From contig SVQO01000005.1 in the NCBI GenBank assembly GCA_015065325.1, positions 42,638 to 106,637 on the forward strand: a DNA stretch of 64,000 bases, in the 5' to 3' direction. Made by a program: the position numbers and the translations under genes. Shown here in pieces: positions 7,445 through 17,645 of this stretch. Below the pieces are notes generated by a model, which made no database searches, was not told the origin of the DNA, and saw only the letters and a list, made by a program, of their open reading frames with translations. Source of the DNA: Oscillospiraceae bacterium (GTDB lineage Bacteria > Bacillota > Clostridia > Oscillospirales > SIG627). Every line of letters begins with the position of its first letter. Position 1 is the first letter of the stretch.

Positions 7445-8650
7445 ATGGGGTGCCTTAAATCTAAAAAACAGATCGATTTTATTGGAGTAACCCCCTCCTC
7501 TGTTTCCGTTCCCACCGACCTTTCTTGTTCTACCGGCGGTACTGTTGCCGCCTTTCCCGGCTTTTGTGATGTGCATGTGCATTTTCGCGAGCCGGGTTTT
7601 TCTTATAAAGAGACGATGCATTCAGGCTCTCTTTCGGCTGCGGCGGGTGGATTTACATCTGTTTGTACGATGCCGAATCTGAAGCCTGTTCCCGATTCTG
7701 TCAGCAATCTAAAGATTCAACTTGATCTGATTCGCGAAGGTGCGTTGATTCAAGTTGTTCCTTACGGCGCGATCACGGTCGGAGAGAAAGGTGAAGAGCT
7801 TTCTGATCTCGAGGGAATGGCGCCTTTTGTGATTGCTTTTTCCGATGACGGGCGTGGCGTACAGTCTGATGAAATGATGGCAGAGGCAATGAAACGAGCT
7901 AAAGCACTCGGAAAGATGATCGTTGCCCACTGTGAAGTGAATTCTTTACTTCACGGCGGATATATTCATGATGGCGAGTATGCTCGTGCTCACGGTCATA
8001 AAGGAATTTGCAGTGCAAGCGAATACGAGCAGATCCGCCGAGATCTTGAGCTAATTTCGAAGATTGGTTGTTCTTATCACGTGTGCCACATTTCTACGAA
8101 AGAGAGCGTTGATCTGATCCGAAAGGCGAAAAAAGCCGGTCTTGACGTAACATGTGAAACCGGTCCTCACTATCTTGTGATGGATGATTCCTGCTTGCAG
8201 GAGCACGGAAGATTTAAAATGAATCCTCCTTTGCGTTCTCGCGAGGATCGGGAAGCTTTGGTCGAGGGGCTTGTCGATGGAACGATCGACATGATCGCCA
8301 CCGATCACGCTCCTCACTCTGCTGAGGAGAAATCTAAGGGACTTGCGGGCAGTGCTTTCGGCGTTGTCGGACTTGAAACCGCACTCCCGGTCGTTTATAC
8401 GCACTTAGTAAAAAAAGGGATCATTACTCTTGAAAAAATGGTTGATCTTTTCTCGTCCGCGCCTCGCGCACGTTTTGGTCTCCCCGTAGGTGAGGACGTT
8501 ACTTTTTGGGATCTCGATCAAAGTTTTTGTGTTGATCCCGAAGCTTTTATGTCCAAAGGAAGAGCGACTCCTTTTGAAGGAGAACGCCTTTTCGGTGTAT
8601 GTCTTGCGACCGTTCACAACGGACAAATCGTTTATAAGAAAGAATCTTAA
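7445..8650 (+). CDS. pyrC: Dihydroorotase (class I)
   Basis: PyrC closes N-carbamoyl-aspartate to dihydroorotate, step three of UMP synthesis. The start is ATG 7445, with GGAAGGAG 7 bases upstream. The ORF-track start at 7310 lies within the promoter region. The 401-aa chain has the metal-binding DVHVHFREPG motif near residue 43, HCEVNS and HVCHIST histidine motifs, and the catalytic ATDHAPHS near residue 285. These fit the class I (Bacillus-type) enzyme. It is first in the pyr operon, 41 bases ahead of carB. Confidence 0.95.
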   Translation: MGCLKSKKQIDFIGVTPSSVSVPTDLSCSTGGTVAAFPGFCDVHVHFREPGFSYKETMHSGSLSAAAGGFTSVCTMPNLKPVPDSVSNLKIQLDLIREGALIQVVPYGAITVGEKGEELSDLEGMAPFVIAFSDDGRGVQSDEMMAEAMKRAKALGKMIVAHCEVNSLLHGGYIHDGEYARAHGHKGICSASEYEQIRRDLELISKIGCSYHVCHISTKESVDLIRKAKKAGLDVTCETGPHYLVMDDSCLQEHGRFKMNPPLRSREDREALVEGLVDGTIDMIATDHAPHSAEEKSKGLAGSAFGVVGLETALPVVYTHLVKKGIITLEKMVDLFSSAPRARFGLPVGEDVTFWDLDQSFCVDPEAFMSKGRATPFEGERLFGVCLATVHNGQIVYKKES

Positions 8651-8691
8651 TTTTAAAAAGTTTAAACAGGATGAAAATTCGGAGGTAGAAA

Positions 8692-11600
8692 ATGGCTAAA
8701 CGTACCGATTTAAAGAAAATTTTGATTATTGGTTCCGGCCCGATCATTATCGGTCAGGCAGCAGAGTTTGACTATGCAGGAACTCAGGCTTGTCTTGCTT
8801 TGAAGGAAGAGGGATACGAGGTTGTTCTTTGTAATTCCAATCCCGCGACTATTATGACCGATACGTCCATCGCTGACAAGGTTTATATGGAGCCTCTGAC
8901 CTTGGAGTATGTTGCCAAAATTCTCCGCTATGAGCGCCCTGATGCGATCGTTCCCGGTATCGGCGGACAGACCGGCTTGAACCTTGCGATGCAGCTGGAA
9001 AAGAAGGGCATCCTTCGCGAATGCGGCGTAGAGCTTCTCGGTACCAGCAGTCAGAGTATCGAGCGTGCGGAAGACAGAGAAATGTTCAAGGAGCTTTGTC
9101 AGTCCATTGGCGAACCTACCATTCCTTCTGAAATCACCTATAATTTGGATGAAGCAAAGGAAGCTGCTGAAAGAATCGGCTATCCCGTCGTTCTTCGTCC
9201 CGCATTTACCCTTGGCGGTACCGGAGGCGGCTTTGCTTATAACGAACAGGAATTGATTGAAATCGGAACCAACGCTTTCAAGCTTTCTCCCGTACATCAG
9301 GTTTTGATCGAAAAGAGCGTAAAGGGCTACAAGGAAATCGAGTTTGAGGTTATGCGCGATTCCAACGATCACGCCATTACCATTTGTGGTATGGAAAACG
9401 TAGATCCCGTTGGTGTTCATACCGGTGACTCCATTGTTGTTGCTCCGATCATGACCCTCAACGATCACGATCTGAAAATGCTTAACGACAGTGCAATCAA
9501 GATCATTCGTGAGTTGAAGATCGAGGGGGGCTGCAATGTTCAGTTTGCCTTGAATCCCGAGACCAGCGAGTACTATTTGATCGAGGTAAATCCTCGCGTT
9601 TCCCGTTCTTCAGCCCTGGCTTCCAAGGCAAGCGGCTATCCCATTGCCAGAGTTTCCGCTAAGATCGCGGTCGGTATGGCGCTTGAGGATATTGCGATCG
9701 CCAATACCAACGCGGCATTCGAGCCTCGACTCGACTACGTGATTGCAAAGCTTCCTAGATTCCCCTTCGATAAGTTTGCTACTGCGCCCAATACTTTGGG
9801 GACTCAGATGAAGGCAACCGGTGAAGTAATGGGAATCGGCTCCAATCTGGAGGAGTGCTTCCTGAAGTCGATACGATCTCTTGAAATTGGTGCAAATCAC
9901 GTTTATTTGCCTAAATTTGAGGCAATGAGTGATGACAAGTTGAAGGCTTATCTGGGTCAGTTCAAGGACGATACCATTTTCTGTGTCGCAGAGCTTCTCC
10001 GCCGTGGTGCAACAGTTGCTCAGCTTCACGAGTTGACCCAGATTACCTCTTATTTCCTTGAGGCGATCGTAAACATTATCGAAATGGAAAAGCGTCTGAA
10101 AGGTGCTGTAAAGGATGAAAAGGTTCTCTTGGACGCTAAGAAGATCGGTTTCAGTGATGCTTGTATCGCTCGTTTGTGGGGCTGCAAAGAAATCGAGGTA
10201 TATAATCTGAGAAAATCTCTCGGTATGTTCCCGATCTACCGTATGGTGGATACTTGCCATACCAATGCCTATATCCCTTATTTTTATTCCTCCTATACCG
10301 GCGAGAATACTTCCGTACTCACTGATAAGAAAAAGATTGTGGTTCTTGGTGCCGGACCCATCCGTATCGGACAGGGCGTAGAATTCGACTACTCCACCGT
10401 TCATGCCGTTACTACCATTAAGAAATGCGGTTACGAAGCAATCATCATCAACAATAACCCCGAAACCGTTTCTACCGACTATACCACTGCAGATAAACTC
10501 TATTTTGAGCCACTGACTGCAGAGGACGTAATGAATATCATTGAGTTTGAAAAGCCTGAGGGGGTTATTGCATCTCTCGGCGGTCAGACTGCCATCAACC
10601 TTGCTGAACCTTTGATGCAGCGTGGTGTTAAAATCATTGGTACCGATTGTGCGGCAATTGAAAGAGCTGAAAACCGTGATAGCTTTGAGAAGGTTTTAAA
10701 CAGCCTGGGAATTCCTCAGCCTAAGGGCAGAGCAGTTACCAAAATCGAAGACGGCCTTTCAGCTGCAGCTGAAATTGGTTATCCTGTTCTGGTTCGTCCC
10801 AGCTTCGTTCTCGGCGGCAGAGCAATGCAAATCGTTGCGAATGAAGATCAGCTCCGTCATTACCTGAAAACTGCAGTTGAAATCGACGAAGACAAACCTG
10901 TGCTTGTTGATAAATATATTCAGGGGAAAGAGGTAGAGGTCGATGCAATCTGTGACGGTCGCAACGTATTCGTGCCCGGTGTCATGGAACTCGTTGAACG
11001 CACCGGCGTTCACTCCGGCGACTCCATCAGCGTATATCCCACCTTTAGTATTTCGGACCGTGTTAAGGGAATCATTCTTCAATATGCCAAGAAGCTTGGT
11101 CTCGGAATCGGAATCGTAGGCCTTTATAACATTCAGTTTATCGTTGATCAAAACGAGGATGTTTTCGTAATTGAGGTAAACCCCCGTTCGTCCCGTACCG
11201 TTCCGTTCCTTTCCAAGGCGACCGGTTACAGTCTTGCAGATATTGCAACGGAAGCAATTCTCGGAAAGAGCTTGAAGGAACAGGGAATCTTTGATATTTA
11301 CCCCGATGAGAAGGATCGTTGGTACGTAAAGGTCCCCGTCTTCTCCTTTAGTAAGATCCGCGGTCTTGACGCATATCTTTCTCCCGAAATGAAATCCACC
11401 GGCGAAGCGATCGGTTACGATGATAAGCTGAACCGTGCTCTTTATAAAGCACTTCAGGCTGCCGGTACCAGATTACAGAACTACGGAACGGTTTTTGCTA
11501 CCATTGCTGACAAGGACAAGGAAGAAGCACTTCCTTTGATCCGCCGTTTCTACAATCTCGGATTTAATATCGAAGCAACGGAAGGTACCGCAAAATTCTT

Positions 11601-11865
11601 GAAAGAGAACGGTATTCGCACCAGAATCCTTCAGAAAATTACCGATGGCAGCAGTGAGATTCCCGAGGCGCTTCGCCAGGGCCACATTGCTTACGTGATC
11701 AATACTCGTGACATCGGTGACTCCAACCAGCTTAATGACGGTTCTCAGATCCGCTCGTTTGCAACCGAGAACAACGTGACTATCTTTACCGCTCTTGATA
11801 CGGTTCGCGTTTTGCTTGACGTTCTTGAAGAAACTACCTTGACGATTTCTACCATCGATGCATAA
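8692..11865 (+). CDS. carB: Carbamoyl-phosphate synthase large subunit
   Basis: CarB makes carbamoyl phosphate from bicarbonate, ammonia and two ATP. The 1057-aa chain has two homologous ATP-grasp halves, visible as IIGSGPIIIGQAAEFDYAGT at the N-terminus and VLGAGPIRIGQGVEFDYS near residue 555. Each half has an LIEVNPRVSRSS or VIEVNPRSSRTV motif, and an MGS-like allosteric domain follows at the C-terminus. The length is normal. The start has GGAGGT 7 bases upstream. The glutaminase subunit gene carA is not adjacent and is not in the window, so ammonia must come from a CarA encoded elsewhere. The same carbamoyl phosphate feeds argF at 57462. Confidence 0.95.
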   Translation: MAKRTDLKKILIIGSGPIIIGQAAEFDYAGTQACLALKEEGYEVVLCNSNPATIMTDTSIADKVYMEPLTLEYVAKILRYERPDAIVPGIGGQTGLNLAMQLEKKGILRECGVELLGTSSQSIERAEDREMFKELCQSIGEPTIPSEITYNLDEAKEAAERIGYPVVLRPAFTLGGTGGGFAYNEQELIEIGTNAFKLSPVHQVLIEKSVKGYKEIEFEVMRDSNDHAITICGMENVDPVGVHTGDSIVVAPIMTLNDHDLKMLNDSAIKIIRELKIEGGCNVQFALNPETSEYYLIEVNPRVSRSSALASKASGYPIARVSAKIAVGMALEDIAIANTNAAFEPRLDYVIAKLPRFPFDKFATAPNTLGTQMKATGEVMGIGSNLEECFLKSIRSLEIGANHVYLPKFEAMSDDKLKAYLGQFKDDTIFCVAELLRRGATVAQLHELTQITSYFLEAIVNIIEMEKRLKGAVKDEKVLLDAKKIGFSDACIARLWGCKEIEVYNLRKSLGMFPIYRMVDTCHTNAYIPYFYSSYTGENTSVLTDKKKIVVLGAGPIRIGQGVEFDYSTVHAVTTIKKCGYEAIIINNNPETVSTDYTTADKLYFEPLTAEDVMNIIEFEKPEGVIASLGGQTAINLAEPLMQRGVKIIGTDCAAIERAENRDSFEKVLNSLGIPQPKGRAVTKIEDGLSAAAEIGYPVLVRPSFVLGGRAMQIVANEDQLRHYLKTAVEIDEDKPVLVDKYIQGKEVEVDAICDGRNVFVPGVMELVERTGVHSGDSISVYPTFSISDRVKGIILQYAKKLGLGIGIVGLYNIQFIVDQNEDVFVIEVNPRSSRTVPFLSKATGYSLADIATEAILGKSLKEQGIFDIYPDEKDRWYVKVPVFSFSKIRGLDAYLSPEMKSTGEAIGYDDKLNRALYKALQAAGTRLQNYGTVFATIADKDKEEALPLIRRFYNLGFNIEATEGTAKFLKENGIRTRILQKITDGSSEIPEALRQGHIAYVINTRDIGDSNQLNDGSQIRSFATENNVTIFTALDTVRVLLDVLEETTLTISTIDA

Positions 11866-11874
11866 GAGGTCTTT

Positions 11875-12609
11875 ATGAAACAAGGAATATTTTCCATCGC
11901 GGAGAATGTGCCGATAACCGAAAGCGTTTATAAAATGCGTTTGGTTGGCGATGTATCCGCAATTACAACTCCCGGGCAATTCATCAACATTAAGCTTGAT
12001 GGGCTGTTTCTCAGACGCCCCATTTCCGTCTGTGACGTCGGTGAAGATTCCGTGACCATTTTATACAAGGTGGTAGGTGAGGGAACCGAGCAGATGTGCA
12101 GAATGAAAGAAGGATCTCTTGACGTTCTTACCGGACTCGGCAATGGGTACGATACTGCTGCTTCGGGCGAGAACCCTCTTTTGATCGGGGGCGGCGTAGG
12201 CGTCCCTCCTCTGTATCTCCTTGCAAAAAAGCTGATTGCGGAGGGAAAGAATGTAACCGTTATCCTCGGATTTAACACTAAGGATGAGATCTTCTATCAA
12301 AAAGAGTTTGAAGCACTCGGAGCTAAGGTTTACGTCACTACGGTTGATGGGTCTTTCGGGATCCAAGGCTTTGTTACCGATGCGATGAAGGATCTTTCCT
12401 ATTCGTATTTTTACACCTGCGGTCCTGAGCCGATGCTAAAAGCGATTTTTCGTGCTTCCACAACCTCTGGGCAGTTTAGCTTCGAGGAAAGAATGGGTTG
12501 CGGCTTTGGCGCATGCATGGGGTGCTCCTGCAAAACCGTTACCGGTTATAAGAGAATTTGTAAGGAAGGTCCGGTTCTGAGAAAGGAGGAGATCCTGTGG
12601 GAAAAATGA
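11875..12609 (+). CDS. pyrK: Dihydroorotate dehydrogenase B, electron-transfer subunit
   Basis: PyrK carries FAD and a [2Fe-2S] cluster and passes electrons from PyrD to NAD. The 244-aa protein has an FAD-binding segment with FLRRPISVCDV (about 42-52), an NAD-binding loop LLIGGGVGVPPLYLLA (about 102-117) and the cluster motif CGFGACMGCSC followed by a fourth Cys in RICKEGPV. The gene follows carB after 9 bases and overlaps the GTG start of pyrD by 13 bases, so PyrK and PyrD are made together. Confidence 0.94.
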   Translation: MKQGIFSIAENVPITESVYKMRLVGDVSAITTPGQFINIKLDGLFLRRPISVCDVGEDSVTILYKVVGEGTEQMCRMKEGSLDVLTGLGNGYDTAASGENPLLIGGGVGVPPLYLLAKKLIAEGKNVTVILGFNTKDEIFYQKEFEALGAKVYVTTVDGSFGIQGFVTDAMKDLSYSYFYTCGPEPMLKAIFRASTTSGQFSFEERMGCGFGACMGCSCKTVTGYKRICKEGPVLRKEEILWEK

Positions 12610-13508
12610 ATGTGAATCTTTGCGGAATTGAGCTGGATAATCCCGTTATTCCCGCCAGTGGTACCTTCGGCTTCGGATATGAGTTTGCCGAGTTGTATGA
12701 CATCAACATTTTGGGAACCTTCTCCTTTAAGGGAACCACGAAGGATCCTCGTTTCGGCAATCCGACTCCTCGTATTGCGGAATGTACAGCCGGGATGATC
12801 AACGCAGTAGGCCTTCAAAATCCCGGTGTTGATAAGGTCATCGGGGAAGAACTTCCAAAGCTTGCCAAGTGCTTTCATAAGAAAGTTATGGCAAACGTCA
12901 GCGGCTTTTCTGTTGACGATTATGTTTATACCTGTGCAAAATTAGATGCTTGCGATCAAGTCGGTTGGATTGAGGTCAACGTAAGCTGCCCCAATGTGCA
13001 TGGCGGTGGAATGAGCTTCGGTACCAGTCCCGAAGCAGCTGCAGAAGTGACTCGCGAAGTAAAAATGGTTACGACTAAGCCGATTATTATTAAGCTTTCA
13101 CCGAATGTTACCGACATCGTTTCGATTGCTTCTGCTTGCGAGAATGCCGGAGCAGACGGTATCAGCTTGATCAATACGCTTCTTGGTATGAGAATTGATC
13201 TGAAAAAGCGCAAGCCCGTTATTGCCAATACCATGGGTGGTTTTTCCGGTAGTGCAATCTTCCCGGTTGCTGTTCGAATGGTTTATCAGGTGGCAGGAGC
13301 AGTTTCTGTTCCCGTTGTAGGCATGGGCGGTGTTTCCGATGCGGAAGATGTAATTGAGATGATGCTTGCAGGTGCTACTGCAGTTCAGGTCGGTGCAGCA
13401 AATTTGGTGAATCCTTATGCTTGCAGAGATATTATTCATTCTCTGCCGGTCGCTATGGAAAAATACGGAATTAAATCATTAAATGAGATTATTGGAGGAG
13501 TTAGATAA
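12597..13508 (+). CDS. pyrD: Dihydroorotate dehydrogenase B, catalytic subunit
   Basis: PyrD oxidises dihydroorotate to orotate with FMN. The start is a GTG at 12597, preferred over ATG 12606 because GGAGGA at 12585-12590 lies 6 bases before the GTG. The 303-aa protein has PASGTFGFG near residue 20, the catalytic-loop motif VNVSCPNVHGGG with the class 1B active-site Cys, and the FMN-phosphate site VPVVGMGGVSDAEDV. It works as a heterotetramer with PyrK, whose gene overlaps. The stop overlaps the pyrF start by one base. Confidence 0.95.
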   Translation: MGKMNVNLCGIELDNPVIPASGTFGFGYEFAELYDINILGTFSFKGTTKDPRFGNPTPRIAECTAGMINAVGLQNPGVDKVIGEELPKLAKCFHKKVMANVSGFSVDDYVYTCAKLDACDQVGWIEVNVSCPNVHGGGMSFGTSPEAAAEVTREVKMVTTKPIIIKLSPNVTDIVSIASACENAGADGISLINTLLGMRIDLKKRKPVIANTMGGFSGSAIFPVAVRMVYQVAGAVSVPVVGMGGVSDAEDVIEMMLAGATAVQVGAANLVNPYACRDIIHSLPVAMEKYGIKSLNEIIGGVR

Positions 13509-14206
13509 TGGGTAAGGATGTAATTATTGCTTGCGATTTTGCCAGTGCGGAAGACGTGTTTTCTTTTCTGGATCGTTTTACGGGAAAAAAGCCTTTTGTT
13601 AAGATCGGAATGGAGCTTTTTTATGCGGAAGGACCTCAAATCGTAAGAGAGATCAAAAAGAGAGGTCATAAGATCTTTTTGGATCTGAAATCTCACGATA
13701 TCCCCAATACCGTTAAGAAGTCTATGGCAGTTCTCTCCGGTCTTGACGTGGATCTTTGCAACCTCCATGCAAGCGGTACAATCCGAATGATGGAAGCCGC
13801 GATCGAGGGTCTGACACGTCCCGATGGCACTCGTCCTCTTTTGATTGCCGTGACTCAGTTGACCTCTACCGATCAGGAGAGTATGGAAAAGGATCTTTTG
13901 ATCCGTGAACCCATCGATCAGGTTGTTCTCCATTATGCAAAGAACGCAAAGCTTGCCGGACTTGACGGTGTTGTTTGTTCTCCTTTGGAAGCCGGTAAGG
14001 TTCACGATACCTGTGGCAAGGATTTTATTACTGTAACTCCCGGTGTTCGCTTTGCTGACGGTGATATCGGTGATCAGAAGCGCGTTATGACTCCTGCTGA
14101 AGCAAAGAAAATCGGTTCTGACTATATCGTTGTGGGTCGCCCCATTACCGCAGCAGAAGATCCGGTAGCGGCATACGAGCGTTGTGTTTCTGAGTTTTGT
14201 GATTGA
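13508..14206 (+). CDS. pyrF: Orotidine 5'-phosphate decarboxylase
   Basis: PyrF converts OMP to UMP, the last step of the pathway. The 232-aa protein has the catalytic signature FLDLKSHDIPNT (about 57-68), which carries the DxKxxD proton-relay residues, and the phosphate-binding end YIVVGRPITAAEDP. The start ATG shares one base with the pyrD stop (TAATG), and the GGAGGAG ribosome site lies inside pyrD. The length fits the bacterial group I enzyme. Confidence 0.95.
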   Translation: MGKDVIIACDFASAEDVFSFLDRFTGKKPFVKIGMELFYAEGPQIVREIKKRGHKIFLDLKSHDIPNTVKKSMAVLSGLDVDLCNLHASGTIRMMEAAIEGLTRPDGTRPLLIAVTQLTSTDQESMEKDLLIREPIDQVVLHYAKNAKLAGLDGVVCSPLEAGKVHDTCGKDFITVTPGVRFADGDIGDQKRVMTPAEAKKIGSDYIVVGRPITAAEDPVAAYERCVSEFCD

Positions 14207-14242
14207 TTTGAAATAATAAATAATGTTTAAGGAGGTATTGAT

Positions 14243-14896
14243 ATGGAAGCTTATAAGAGAGAGTTTATCCAATTTTTGGAGAGCGCCGGAGTGTTGAAGT
14301 TCGGTGACTTTACTGCAAAAAGCGGTCGTAAGATCCCTTACTTCGTAAATGCAGGAATGATCAAGACCGGTGATCAGATTACGAAAATGGGTGAATTTTA
14401 TGCCAAAGCATATTTTGAGAAGCTCGGCAAGAAGCAGGCGGTTCTTTACGGACCGGCTTACAAGGGAATTTCCCTTTCAATTTCTGCCGCCGTTGCTCTT
14501 TCCAGAAATGGTCTGAATTTGCCGTTCTTCTTTAATCGTAAAGAGGTTAAGGACCACGGCGAAGGCGGTACTTTTGTCGGTTACGTTCCTCAGGCTGGCG
14601 AAGAAATTGTCATAATTGAAGATGTAATTACTGCAGGAACTGCAATCCGTGAGTCTATGGAAATACTCAGCCATCTCGAGGGAACAAAGGTTTCCGCTAC
14701 CTTCATTATGGTTGACCGCAAGGAAAAGGGTCAGACTGAAAAGGGGGCAATGCAGGAGATTGAAGAACAGTTTGGATTCCCTGTTTATTCTGTTGTTGAC
14801 GTGTATGACATCATTGAGTATCTCGAGGAGGATCCTTCCAACACTGAAAATGTTGAAAGAATCAAGAACTATCTTGCCGTAAACGGAGCTAAATAA
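14243..14896 (+). CDS. pyrE: Orotate phosphoribosyltransferase
   Basis: PyrE joins orotate to PRPP to give OMP. The 217-aa protein has an orotate-loop [17 protein letters not shown] near residue 20 and the PRPP-binding motif [14 protein letters not shown] (about 119-132). A strong AAGGAGGT ribosome site lies 10 bases upstream of ATG 14243. The gene order pyrF then pyrE inside one operon is common in Bacillota. The stop overlaps the pyrB start. Confidence 0.95.
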   Translation: MEAYKREFIQFLESAGVLKFGDFTAKSGRKIPYFVNAGMIKTGDQITKMGEFYAKAYFEKLGKKQAVLYGPAYKGISLSISAAVALSRNGLNLPFFFNRKEVKDHGEGGTFVGYVPQAGEEIVIIEDVITAGTAIRESMEILSHLEGTKVSATFIMVDRKEKGQTEKGAMQEIEEQFGFPVYSVVDVYDIIEYLEEDPSNTENVERIKNYLAVNGAK

Positions 14897-15987
14897 TGAG
14901 AAGCTTGATTGACATTGTCGATTTCACATTGGAAGAGGTTGATGAACTGATTGCAACTGCTTGCGATATCCATCAGAATCCTCAAAAATATGCTGATGCC
15001 TGCAAGGGAAAGAAGCTCGCTACATTGTTTTTTGAGCCATCGACTCGTACGCGTTTGAGTTTTGAAGCCGCGATGTATGAGTTGGGCGGAAACGTAATTG
15101 GTTTTTCCGAAGCTTCCAGTTCTTCCGCTTCAAAGGGGGAGAGCGTTGCTGACACCGCTAAAGTTATCAGCTGCTATGCTGATATTATTGCAATGCGGCA
15201 TCCCTTGGAGGGTGCACCTTTGGTTGCTTCCCGCAATGCGACAGTTCCTGTGATCAACGCCGGTGATGGAGGACATTTGCATCCTACTCAGACTTTGACG
15301 GATCTGCTGACGATCTACCGTGAAAAGGGAAGACTTACTGATTTGACGATCGGTTTTTGCGGTGATTTGAAGTACGGAAGAACCGTTCATTCATTAATTT
15401 CCGCTCTGAGTCGTTATCACAACATTAAGGTTGTTTTGATCTCACCAAAGGAGCTTGCAATTCCCGAGTACGTTAAATCCGACGTTATGGATCTTAACGA
15501 AATGCATTATTTTGAAACGGATTCTCTTGATGAGGCGTTGCCCGAACTCGATATTCTGTATATGACCAGAATTCAAAGAGAGCGTTTTGATGATTTGGAA
15601 ACCTATGAAAGACTGAAGGATAGCTATATTCTGACTTGTGAAAAAATGCAGGAAGCCAAAGGCGATATGTGCATCTTGCATCCGCTTCCCCGCGTAAATG
15701 AAATTAGTGTAGCCATTGACTCAGATCCCAGAGCTTGCTATTTCAAGCAGGTTTTGAACGGTAAACTAATCAGAATGGCTTTGATTTTAAAGCTTCTTGG
15801 TGAAACTGATAAGGTTGAGTCGAGGGACGAGGGACTTGAGCATTCCGAGTTTTGTTGTGCCAATCCCCGCTGTATCACTTCTGTTGAACAGGAATTGGTT
15901 CCTAAATTCCGCAGTGTAGAATTAAAGGAACGTGTTTACCGTTGTATTTTTTGTGAGAAAGATGCTGTGCTCAAGGAGGAAAAATAA
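14896..15987 (+). CDS. pyrB: Aspartate carbamoyltransferase fused to a PyrI-type zinc domain
   Basis: PyrB joins carbamoyl phosphate and aspartate. The catalytic part (about 1-305) has the carbamoyl-phosphate loop [32 protein letters not shown] and HPLPRVNEI. At 363 aa the protein is about 55 residues longer than a plain PyrB. The extra tail reads CANPRC, 24 residues from the second to the third Cys, then CIFC, the same C-x4-C-x23-C-x2-C layout as the zinc domain of the E. coli regulatory chain PyrI. The nucleotide-binding allosteric domain of PyrI is absent, so this is a catalytic chain with a built-in zinc contact domain. The gene overlaps both pyrE and guaB by one base. Confidence 0.93.
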   Translation: MRSLIDIVDFTLEEVDELIATACDIHQNPQKYADACKGKKLATLFFEPSTRTRLSFEAAMYELGGNVIGFSEASSSSASKGESVADTAKVISCYADIIAMRHPLEGAPLVASRNATVPVINAGDGGHLHPTQTLTDLLTIYREKGRLTDLTIGFCGDLKYGRTVHSLISALSRYHNIKVVLISPKELAIPEYVKSDVMDLNEMHYFETDSLDEALPELDILYMTRIQRERFDDLETYERLKDSYILTCEKMQEAKGDMCILHPLPRVNEISVAIDSDPRACYFKQVLNGKLIRMALILKLLGETDKVESRDEGLEHSEFCCANPRCITSVEQELVPKFRSVELKERVYRCIFCEKDAVLKEEK

Positions 15988-17492
15988 TGGCAGTTTTTAT
16001 CAATGAACCTTCACATACTTTTAATGAATATTTGCTGATTCCCGGGTATTCTTCCAGTGAATGTATTCCCGCGAACGTTTCTTTGAAAACTCCTCTTGTA
16101 AAATACAAAAAAGGGGAGATCCCTGCGATTACGATGAATATCCCGATGGTTTCTGCGATTATGCAGTCCGTTTCCGGGGATCGTCTTGCGATCGCTCTTG
16201 CCGTCGAAGGCGGTGTTTCCTTTATTTACGGTTCTCAAACTGTAGAGGATGAAGCAGCTATGGTAAAGAGGGCAAAAAACTACAAGGCAGGCTTTGTTAC
16301 CAGCGAGTCTAACTTGACACCCGAAGCAACTCTTGCAGACGTAGTTGCCCTGAAAGAGAAAAACGGTCACTCCACAGTGGCCATTACCAGCGACGGAACC
16401 TCCGAAGGAAAACTGCTCGGTATCGTAACAGGTCGCGATTATCGCGTAAGTCGTATGAGTCCCGATACTCCCGTAAAAGAATTTATGACCCCCTTTGAAA
16501 AGCTGATCTGGGCGAAAGAGGGGATTACCCTGAAGGAAGCGAACGACATTATTTGGGATAACAAGTTAAACTCCTTGCCGATCATCAACGAGGAAGGAAA
16601 GCTTTGCTATTTTGTTTTCCGCAAGGACTACGATACTCACAAGCAGAACCCTAACGAGCTTTTGGATTCCGATAAGCGCTATGTTGTAGGCGCGGGAATC
16701 AATACTCGCGACTATGCTCAGCGTGTACCCGCTTTGATCGAGGCGGGCGCTGACGTTCTCTGTATTGATTCCTCGGAAGGCTTTTCCGAATGGCAAAAGC
16801 TGACCATTGAGTGGATTCGCGAAAACTATGGAGAAACTGTAAAAGTTGGCGCCGGAAACGTCGTGGATGCCGAAGGGTTCCGTTTCCTTGCAGAGTGCGG
16901 AGCAGACTTCGTCAAGGTTGGTATCGGCGGTGGTTCGATCTGCATTACCCGCGAGACTAAGGGTATCGGCAGAGGTCAGGCAACCGCTTTAATCGAGGTT
17001 TGCAAGGCTCGTGACGAGTATTTTGAAGAAACCGGTGTTTATGTGCCCGTTTGCTCTGATGGCGGTATTGTTTACGATCACCACATTACGCTTGCACTTG
17101 CTATGGGTGCAGATTTTGTAATGCTTGGAAGATATTTTGCTCGCTTTGATGAAAGCCCCACGAACAAGGTTAACATTGGTGGTACTTACTATAAAGAGTA
17201 TTGGGGAGAAGGCTCCAGCCGAGCCCGTAACTGGCAGCGCTATGACCTTGGTGGTGATAAGAAGCTTTCCTTTGAAGAAGGCGTTGATTCCTACGTTCCC
17301 TATGCCGGTAGTTTAAAAGATAACGTTGCTCTTTCCTTAAGCAAAGTAAAATCTACAATGTGTAACTGCGGTGCTCTCTCCATCCCCGAGCTTCAGCAGA
17401 AAGCCAAGTTAACTTTGGTTTCTGCTACCAGTATCGTAGAGGGCGGTGCTCACGACGTAATTCAAAAGGAAAAAGGAGCACCGATTAAGTAA
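15987..17492 (+). CDS. guaB: IMP dehydrogenase
   Basis: GuaB oxidises IMP to XMP, the committed step to GTP. The 501-aa protein has an N-terminal barrel segment, a CBS-domain pair (about 95-225, [11 protein letters not shown] and [11 protein letters not shown]), and the catalytic loop [20 protein letters not shown] with the active-site Cys. The loop differs from the common GPGSICTTR form. A flap region with [12 protein letters not shown] follows. This longer variant is frequent in Clostridia. The start codon overlaps the pyrB stop (TAATG), so a purine enzyme is translated from the pyrimidine mRNA and may balance the pools. Confidence 0.92.
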   Translation: MAVFINEPSHTFNEYLLIPGYSSSECIPANVSLKTPLVKYKKGEIPAITMNIPMVSAIMQSVSGDRLAIALAVEGGVSFIYGSQTVEDEAAMVKRAKNYKAGFVTSESNLTPEATLADVVALKEKNGHSTVAITSDGTSEGKLLGIVTGRDYRVSRMSPDTPVKEFMTPFEKLIWAKEGITLKEANDIIWDNKLNSLPIINEEGKLCYFVFRKDYDTHKQNPNELLDSDKRYVVGAGINTRDYAQRVPALIEAGADVLCIDSSEGFSEWQKLTIEWIRENYGETVKVGAGNVVDAEGFRFLAECGADFVKVGIGGGSICITRETKGIGRGQATALIEVCKARDEYFEETGVYVPVCSDGGIVYDHHITLALAMGADFVMLGRYFARFDESPTNKVNIGGTYYKEYWGEGSSRARNWQRYDLGGDKKLSFEEGVDSYVPYAGSLKDNVALSLSKVKSTMCNCGALSIPELQQKAKLTLVSATSIVEGGAHDVIQKEKGAPIK

Positions 17493-17510
17493 GTTTCACG
17501 CTTTGCGCCC

Positions 17511-17539
17511 TTGACACAAAATTGCCTCTATGTTATAAT
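17511..17539 (+). promoter_or_regulatory. Promoter of the purine operon
   Basis: TTGACA (17511-17516) and TATAAT (17534-17539) are separated by 17 bases. The start site should fall just before the riboswitch at about 17546. It also lies only 18 bases after the guaB stop. Confidence 0.85.
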
Positions 17540-17555
17540 TTCGAGGTAAATATAA

Positions 17556-17645
17556 GCTCTTTGCAACTGACGGATAATTGTGGAGCACCACAAAGGAACA
17601 AAGAGCGCATTTTGGGGTTTTCCCTGTCAGCCGACCGTCTGGGCG
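17556..17645 (+). promoter_or_regulatory. ZTP (pfl) riboswitch
   Basis: The leader contains the ZTP riboswitch signature. GCTCTTTG (17556-17563) pairs with CAAAGAGC (17599-17606). Between them lie AACTGACGGA and a GTGG/CCAC hairpin. After a linker comes the conserved 3' element CCGACCGTCTGGGC. This closely resembles the pfl motif of fusobacterial and clostridial folate and purine genes. The last GGGCG of the aptamer is also the first arm of the terminator that follows, so binding of ZMP or ZTP should block terminator formation and switch on the purine genes when 10-formyl-THF is short. Confidence 0.92.

Noticed and set aside
8710-9468. Long minus-strand ORFs opposite carB, purL, pyrE-pyrF and vor genes (for example 252, 317, 278 and 263 aa)
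   Set aside because: They are antisense shadows of well-recognised genes, have no ribosome site and encode no recognisable domains.
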